Shown here: piece by piece, positions 58,201 through 64,000 of the stretch
Numbering within the stretch: position 1 is the stretch's first letter
Layout of the letters: each line of letters begins with the position of its first letter
Source: Seriola aureovittata
Lineage: Eukaryota; Chordata; Actinopteri; Carangiformes; Carangidae
Direction of reading: 5' to 3'
Length of the DNA: 64,000 nt
NCBI RefSeq assembly: GCF_021018895.1
Contig: NC_079383.1
Span: forward strand, 22,189,353 to 22,253,352
Made by a program: the position numbers and the translations under genes
The notes under the pieces: generated by a model
The model's database searches: none
Told to the model about the DNA's origin: nothing
What the model saw: only the letters and a program-made list of their open reading frames with translations

Positions 58201-61200
58201 ATAAAAAGTCATCAAAACGTCATAGTATAGCAAGGCGAAAAAAGTCATAAAAAAAGTCATAGTATAGCAAGGCATAAAAAGTCATTAAAAAAGCCATAGT
58301 ATAGCAAGGCATAAAAAGTCATAAAAAAGTCATAGTATAGCAAGGCGAAAAAAGTCATTAAAAAAGTCATAGTATAGCAAGGCATAAAAAGTCATAAAAA
58401 AGTCATAGTATAGCAAGGCGAAAAAAGTCATAAAAAAAGTCATAGTATAGCAAGGCATAAAAAGTCATTAAAAAAGCCATAGTATAGCAAGGCATAAAAA
58501 GTCATAAAAAAGTCATAGTATAGCAAGGCGAAAAAAGTCATAAAAAAAGTCATAGTATAGCAAGGCATAAAAAGTCATTAATAAAGCCATAGTATAGCAA
58601 GGCGAAAAAAGTCAAAAAAAAAAGTCATAGTATAGCAAGGCGATAAATGTTAAAAAAAGTCATAGTATAATAAGGCATAAAAAGTCATAAAAAAAGTCAT
58701 AGTATAGTAAGGCATAAAAAGTCAAAAAAAAGTCATAGTATATTAAGGCGAAAATTGATTAAAAAAAGTCATAGTATAGCAAGGCGAAAAATGTGAAAAA
58801 AAAGTCATAGTATAGCAAGGCGAAAAAAGTCATAAAAACAGTCATAGTATAGTAAGGCGAAAATTGATTAAAAAAAGTCATACTATAGTATGGCATAAAA
58901 AGTCATCAAAACGTCATAGTATAGCAAGGTGAAAAAAGAAAAAAAAAAGTCATAGTATAGCAAGGCGAAAATTGTGAAAAAAAAGTCAAAGTATAGCAAG
59001 GCATAAAAAGTCATAAAAAAAAGTCATAGTATAGTAAGGCATAAAAAGTCATAAAAGAAGTCATAGTATAGCAAGGCGAAAATTGTGAAAAAAAAGTCAT
59101 AGTATATTAAGGCATAAAACGTCATAGCATAGTAAGGAATAAAAAGTCATAGTATAGTAAGGCATAAAAAGTCATAAAAAAGTCATAGTATAGCAAGGCG
59201 AAAAATGTGAAAAAAAAGTCATAGTATAGCAAGGCGAAAAAAGTCATAAAAACAGTCATAGTATAGTAAGGCGAAAATTGATTAAAAAAAGTCATACTAT
59301 AGTATGGCATAAAAAGTCATCAAAACGTCATAGTATAGCAAGGTGAAAAAAGTCATAAAAAAAGTCATAGTATAGCAAGGCATAAAAAGAAAAAAAAAGT
59401 CATAGTATAGCAAGGCGAAAATTGTGAAAAAAAAGTCAAAGTATAGCAAGGCATAAAAAGTCATAAAAAAAGTCATAGTATAGTAAGGCATAAAAAGTCA
59501 TAAAAGAAGTCATAGTATAGCAAGGCGAAAATTGTGAAAAAAAAGTCATAGTATATTAAGGCATAAAACGTCATAAAAAAGTCATAGTATAGCAAGGCGA
59601 AAAATGTGAAAAAAAAGTCATAGTATAGCAAGGCATAAAAAGTAAAAAAAAAAGTCATAGTATAGCAAGGCGAAAAAAGTCATAAAAAAAGTCATAGTAT
59701 AGCAAGGCGAAAAATGTGAAAAAAAAGTCATAGTATAGCAAGGCGAAAATTGATTAAAAAAAAGTCATAGTATAGTATGGCATAAAAAGTCATCAAAACG
59801 TCATAGTATAGCCCAGCGAAAATAGTCAAAAAAAAAAAGTCATAGTATAACAAGGCGAAAAATGTGAAAAAAAAGTCATAGTATAGCAAGGCGAAAATTA
59901 TGAAAAAAAAAGTCATAGTATATCAAGGCATAAAAAGTCATAGTATAGTAAGGCATAAAAAGTCATAGTATAGTGAGGCATAAAAATATGAAAAACAAGT
60001 CATATTATAGCAAGGCAAAAAAACGTGAAAAACAGTCATAGTATAGCAAGGCGAGAATTGTGAAAAAAAAAGTCATAGTATAGCAAGGCGAAAAAAGCCA
60101 TAAAAAAAAAGTCATAGTATAGCAAGGCGAAAAATGTGAGAAAAAAGTCATAGTATAGTATGGCATAAAAAGTCATCAAAATGTCATAGTATAGCAAGGC
60201 ATAAAAAGTCATCAAAACGTCATAGTATAGCAAGGCGAAAAAAGTCATAAAAAAAGTCATAGTATAGCAAGACATAAAAAGTCATCAAAACGTTATAGTA
60301 TAGCAAGGCGAAAAAAGTCATAGTATAGCAAGGCGAAAAAAGTCATAAAAAAAAGTCATAGTATAGCAAGGCGAATAAAGTCATAAAAAAAGTCATAGTA
60401 TAGCAAGGCGAAAATTGATTAAAGAAAAGTCATAGTATAGTATGGCATAAAAAGTCATCAAAACGTCATAGTATAGCGAGACGAAAAAAGTCACAAAAAA
60501 AAGTCATAGTATAGCGAGGCGAAAATTGTGAAAAAAAAGTCATAGTATAGTAAGGCATAAAAAGTCATAAAAAAGTCATAGTATAGCAAGGCGAAAAATG
60601 TGAAAAAAAAGTCATAGTATAGCAAGGCATAAAAAGTAAAAAAAAAAGTCATAGTATAGCAAGGCGAAAAAAGTCATAAAAAAAGTCATAGTATAGCAAG
60701 GCGAAAAATGTGAAAAAAAAGTCATAGTATAGCAAGGCGAAAATTGATTAAAAAAAAGTCATAGTATAGTATGGCATAAAAAGTCATCAAAACGTCATAG
60801 TATAGCACGGCGAAAATAGTCAAAAAAAAAAAGTCATAGTATAACAAGGCGAAAAATGTGAAAAAAAAGTCATAGTATAGCAAGGCGAAAATTATGAAAA
60901 AAAAAGTCATAGTATATCAAAGCATAAAAAGTCATAGTATAGTAAGGCATAAAAAGTCATAGTATAGTGAGGCATAAAAATATGAAAAACAAGTCATATT
61001 ATAGCAAGGCAAAAAAACGTGAAAAACAGTCATAGTATAGTAAGGCGAAAAATGTGAAAAAAAAGTCATAGTATAGCAAGGCGAGAATTGTGAAAAAAAA
61101 AGTCATAGTATAGCAAGGCGAAAAAAGCCAGAAAAAAAAAGTCATAGTATAGCAAGGCGAAAAATGTGAGAAAAAAGTCATAGTATAGTATGGCATAAAA

Positions 61201-64000
61201 AGTCATCAAAATGTCATAGTATAGCAAGGCAAAAAAAGTCATAAAAAAAGTCATAGTATAGCAAGGCGAAAAAAGTAATAAAAAACGTCATAGTATAGCA
61301 AGGCGAAAATTGTGAAAAAAACGTCATAGTATAGTAAGGCATAAAAAGTCATAGTATAGCAAGGCGAAAAAAGTCAAAAAAAAAAGTCATAGTATAGCAA
61401 GGCGAAAAATGTGAAAAAAAAGTCATAGTATAATAAGGCATAAAAAGTCATAAAAAAAGTCATAGTATAGTAAGGCATAAAAAGTCATAAAAAAAAGTCA
61501 TAGTATAGCAAGGCGAAAAATTTGAAAAAAAAGTCATAGTATAGCAAGGCATGAAAAGTCATCAAAATGTCATAGTATAGCAAGGCATAAAAAGTCATCA
61601 AAACGTCATAGTATAGCAAGGCGAAAAAAGTCATAAAAAAAGTCATAGTATAGCAAGGCATAAAAAGTCATCAAAACGTCATAGTATAGCAAGGCGAAAA
61701 AAGTCATAGTATAGCAAGGCGAAAAAAGTCATAAAAAAAAGTCATAGTATAGCAAGGCGAATAAAGTCATAAAAAAAGTCATAGTATAGCAAGGCGAAAA
61801 TTGATTAAAGAAAAGTCATAGTATAGTATGGCATAAAAAGTCATCAAAACGTCATAGTATAGCGAGACGAAAAAAGTCACAAAAAAAAGTCATAGTATAG
61901 CGAGGCGAAAATTGTGAAAAAAAAGTCATAGTATAGTAAGGCATAAAAAGTCATCAAAACGTCATAGTATAGCAAGGCGAAAAAAGTCATAGTATAGCAA
62001 GGCGAAAAAAGTCATAAAAAAAAGTCATAGTATAGCAAGGCGAATAAAGTCATAAAAAAAGTCATAGTATAGCAAGGCGAAAATTGATTAAAGAAAAGTC
62101 ATAGTATAGTATGGCATAAAAAGTCATCAAAACGTCATAGTATAGCGAGACGAAAAAAGTCACAAAAAAAAGTCATAGTATAGCGAGGCGAAAATTGTGA
62201 AAAAAAAAGTCATAGTATAGTAAGGCATAAAAAGTCATAAAAAAGTCATAGTATAGCAAGGCGAAAAATGTGAAAAAAAAAGTCATAGTATAGCAAGGCA
62301 TAAAAAGTAAAAAAAAAAGTCATAGTATAGCAAGGCGAAAAAAGTCAAAAAAAAAAGTCATAGTATAGCAAGGCGAAAAATGTGAAAAAAAAAGTCATAG
62401 TATAGCAAGGCGAAAATTGATAAAAAAAAGTCATAGTATAGTATGGCATAAAAAGTCATCAAAACGTCATAGTATAGCACGGCGAAAATAGTCAAAAAAA
62501 AAAGTCATAGTATAACAAGGCGAAAAATGTGAAAAAAAAAGTCATAGTATAGCAAGGCGAAAATTATGAAAAAAAAAGTCATAGTATATCAAGGCATAAA
62601 AAGTCATAGTATAGTAAGGCATAAAAAGTCATAGTATAGTGAGGCATAAAAATATGAAAAACAAGTCATATTATAGCAAGGCAAAAAAACGTGAAAAACA
62701 GTCATAGTATAGTAAGGCGAAAAATGTGAAAAAAAAAGTCATAGTATAGCAAGGCGAGAATTGTGAAAAAAAAAGTCATAGTATAGCAAGGCGAAAAAAG
62801 CCAGAAAAAAAAAGTCATAGTATAGCAAGGCGAAAAATGTGAGAAAAAAGTCATAGTATAGTATGGCATAAAAAGTCATCAAAATGTCATAGTATAGCAA
62901 GGCAAAAAAAGTCATAAAAAAAGTCATAGTATAGCAAGGCGAAAAAAGTAATAAAAAACGTCATAGTATAGCAAGGCGAAAATTGTGAAAAAAACGTCAT
63001 AGTATAGTAAGGCATAAAAAGTCATAGTATAGCAAGGCGAAAAAAGTCAAAAAAAAAGTCATAGTATAGCAAGGCGAAAAATGTGAAAAAAAAGTCATAG
63101 TATAATAAGGCATAAAAAGTCATAAAAAAAGTCATAGTATAGTAAGGCATAAAAAGTCATAAAAAAAGTCATAGTATAGCAAGGCGAAAAATTTGAAAAA
63201 AAAAGTCATAGTATAGCAAGGCATGAAAAGTCATCAAAATGTCATAGTATAGCAAGGCATAAAAAGTCATCAAAACGTCATAGTATAGCAAGGCGAAAAA
63301 AGTCATAAAAACGTCATAGTATAGCAAGGCATAAAAAGTCATCAAAACGTCATAGTATAGCAAGGCGAAAAAAGTCATAGTATAGCAAGGCGAAAAAAGT
63401 CATAAAAAAAAGTCATAGTATAGCAAGGCGAATAAAGTCATAAAAAAAGTCATAGTATAGCAAGGCGAAAATTGATTAAAGAAAAGTCATAGTATAGTAT
63501 GGCATAAAAAGTCATCAAAACGTCATAGTATAGCGAGACGAAAAAAGTCACAAAAAAAAGTCATAGTATAGCGAGGCGAAAATAGTCAAAAAAAAAAAGT
63601 CATAGTATAGCAAGGCGAAAAATGTGAAAAAAAAGTCATAGTATAGCAAGGCGAAAATTATGAAAAAAAAAGTCATAGTATAGTAAGGCATAAAAAGTCA
63701 TAGTATAGTGAGGCATAAAAATATGAAAAACAAGTCATAGTATAGTAAGGCGAAAAAACGTGAAAAACAGTCATAGTATAGTAAGGCGAAAAATGTGAAA
63801 AAGAAGTCATAGTATAGCAAGGCGAAAAAAGTCATAAAAAAAGTCATAGTATAGCAAGGCGAAAAAAGTCATAAAAAAAGTCATGGTATAGCGAGGCGAA
63901 AATTGATAAAAAAAAGTCATAGTATAGCAAGGCATAAAACGAAAAAAAAAGTCATAGTATAGCAAGGCGAAAATTGTGAAAAAAAAGTCATAGTATATTA
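46265..64000. repeat. 17.7-kb A-rich tandem repeat array (satellite), open at the right edge
   Basis: The core module is GTCATAGTATAGCAAGGCGA or ...GGCATA plus an A-run, about 25 bp. It usually alternates with a 10-13-bp linker of a few kinds (GTCATAAAAAAA, TGTGAAAAAAA, TTGATTAAAAAAA, GTCATCAAAAC), giving 25-37-bp units. The linker GTCATAAAA resembles the start of the core, so the unit may have grown from a shorter GTCATA-A-run ancestor. A variant unit with GTGAGGCATAAAAATATGAA recurs at irregular kilobase intervals. The left edge is degenerate (from about 46,265) and becomes regular by about 46,430. There are no unique spacers, no transposon ends and no genes inside. Minus-strand frames rich in FALLYYDFF are translations of the repeat. 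Confidence 0.95.

Noticed and set aside
48175..63378. Many minus-strand open frames rich in FALLYYDFF and MTFFALLYYD
   Set aside because: They are translations of the tandem repeat, in register only because the unit has few stop codons in that frame. No start context, conserved length or codon constraint is visible.
46265..64000. CRISPR-like alternation of repeat and spacer
   Set aside because: The linkers are a few recurring A-rich variants, not unique spacers, and the host is a vertebrate. This is satellite DNA.

Overview
The window looks like nuclear DNA from a teleost fish. It has spliced vertebrate genes, a fish-type RING-FISNA-NACHT-LRR immune receptor, an scn5a-type voltage-gated sodium channel, fish-type LINE and DNA-transposon relics, and very dense CA/GT microsatellites. 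All coordinates and exon borders were read by eye from splice signals, reading frame and remembered protein families. No alignment was run.

Left part (1-24,130). A plus-strand NLRC3-like gene occupies about 3,245-17,985. It has a possible non-coding first exon behind an ISRE-like site, two duplicated short coding exons with a dead LINE between them, a RING exon, one large FISNA-NACHT exon, nine 174-bp LRR exons and a tiny last exon. The phases chain without a break and predict 1,280 residues. Its introns carry a retro-insertion with a 16-bp target duplication and a non-autonomous hAT element with an 8-bp target duplication. After an unassigned LTR-like stretch comes a short relic of a DNAH5/DNAH8-type axonemal dynein heavy chain (N-terminal exons only). 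It stops just before the second copy of a 1.7-kb direct duplication (420-2,114 and 22,433-24,127) that brackets the whole block.

Middle part (24,130-35,034). No securely identified gene. There is a chain of four small exon-like segments with compatible phases, a cluster of a dozen CA/GT/CT microsatellites, and several kilobases of mostly unique DNA downstream of the sodium channel stop codon, some of which is probably its 3' UTR.

Right part (35,035-64,000). The minus strand carries the last six coding exons of an scn5a-like sodium channel, from the domain III pore to the C-terminus (713 residues). One intron is an ATAAGT...AC intron at the place where vertebrate sodium channel genes have their U2-type AT-AC intron. 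The earlier exons are not in the window. About 1.4 kb upstream of the first visible exon, a tandem repeat array begins at about 46,265 and runs at least 17.7 kb to the window end. If the gene is intact, this array lies inside one of its introns. The array is built from 25-37-bp A-rich units with local higher-order repeats, and its gene-sense strand almost lacks AG dinucleotides. This array is the most unusual object here.
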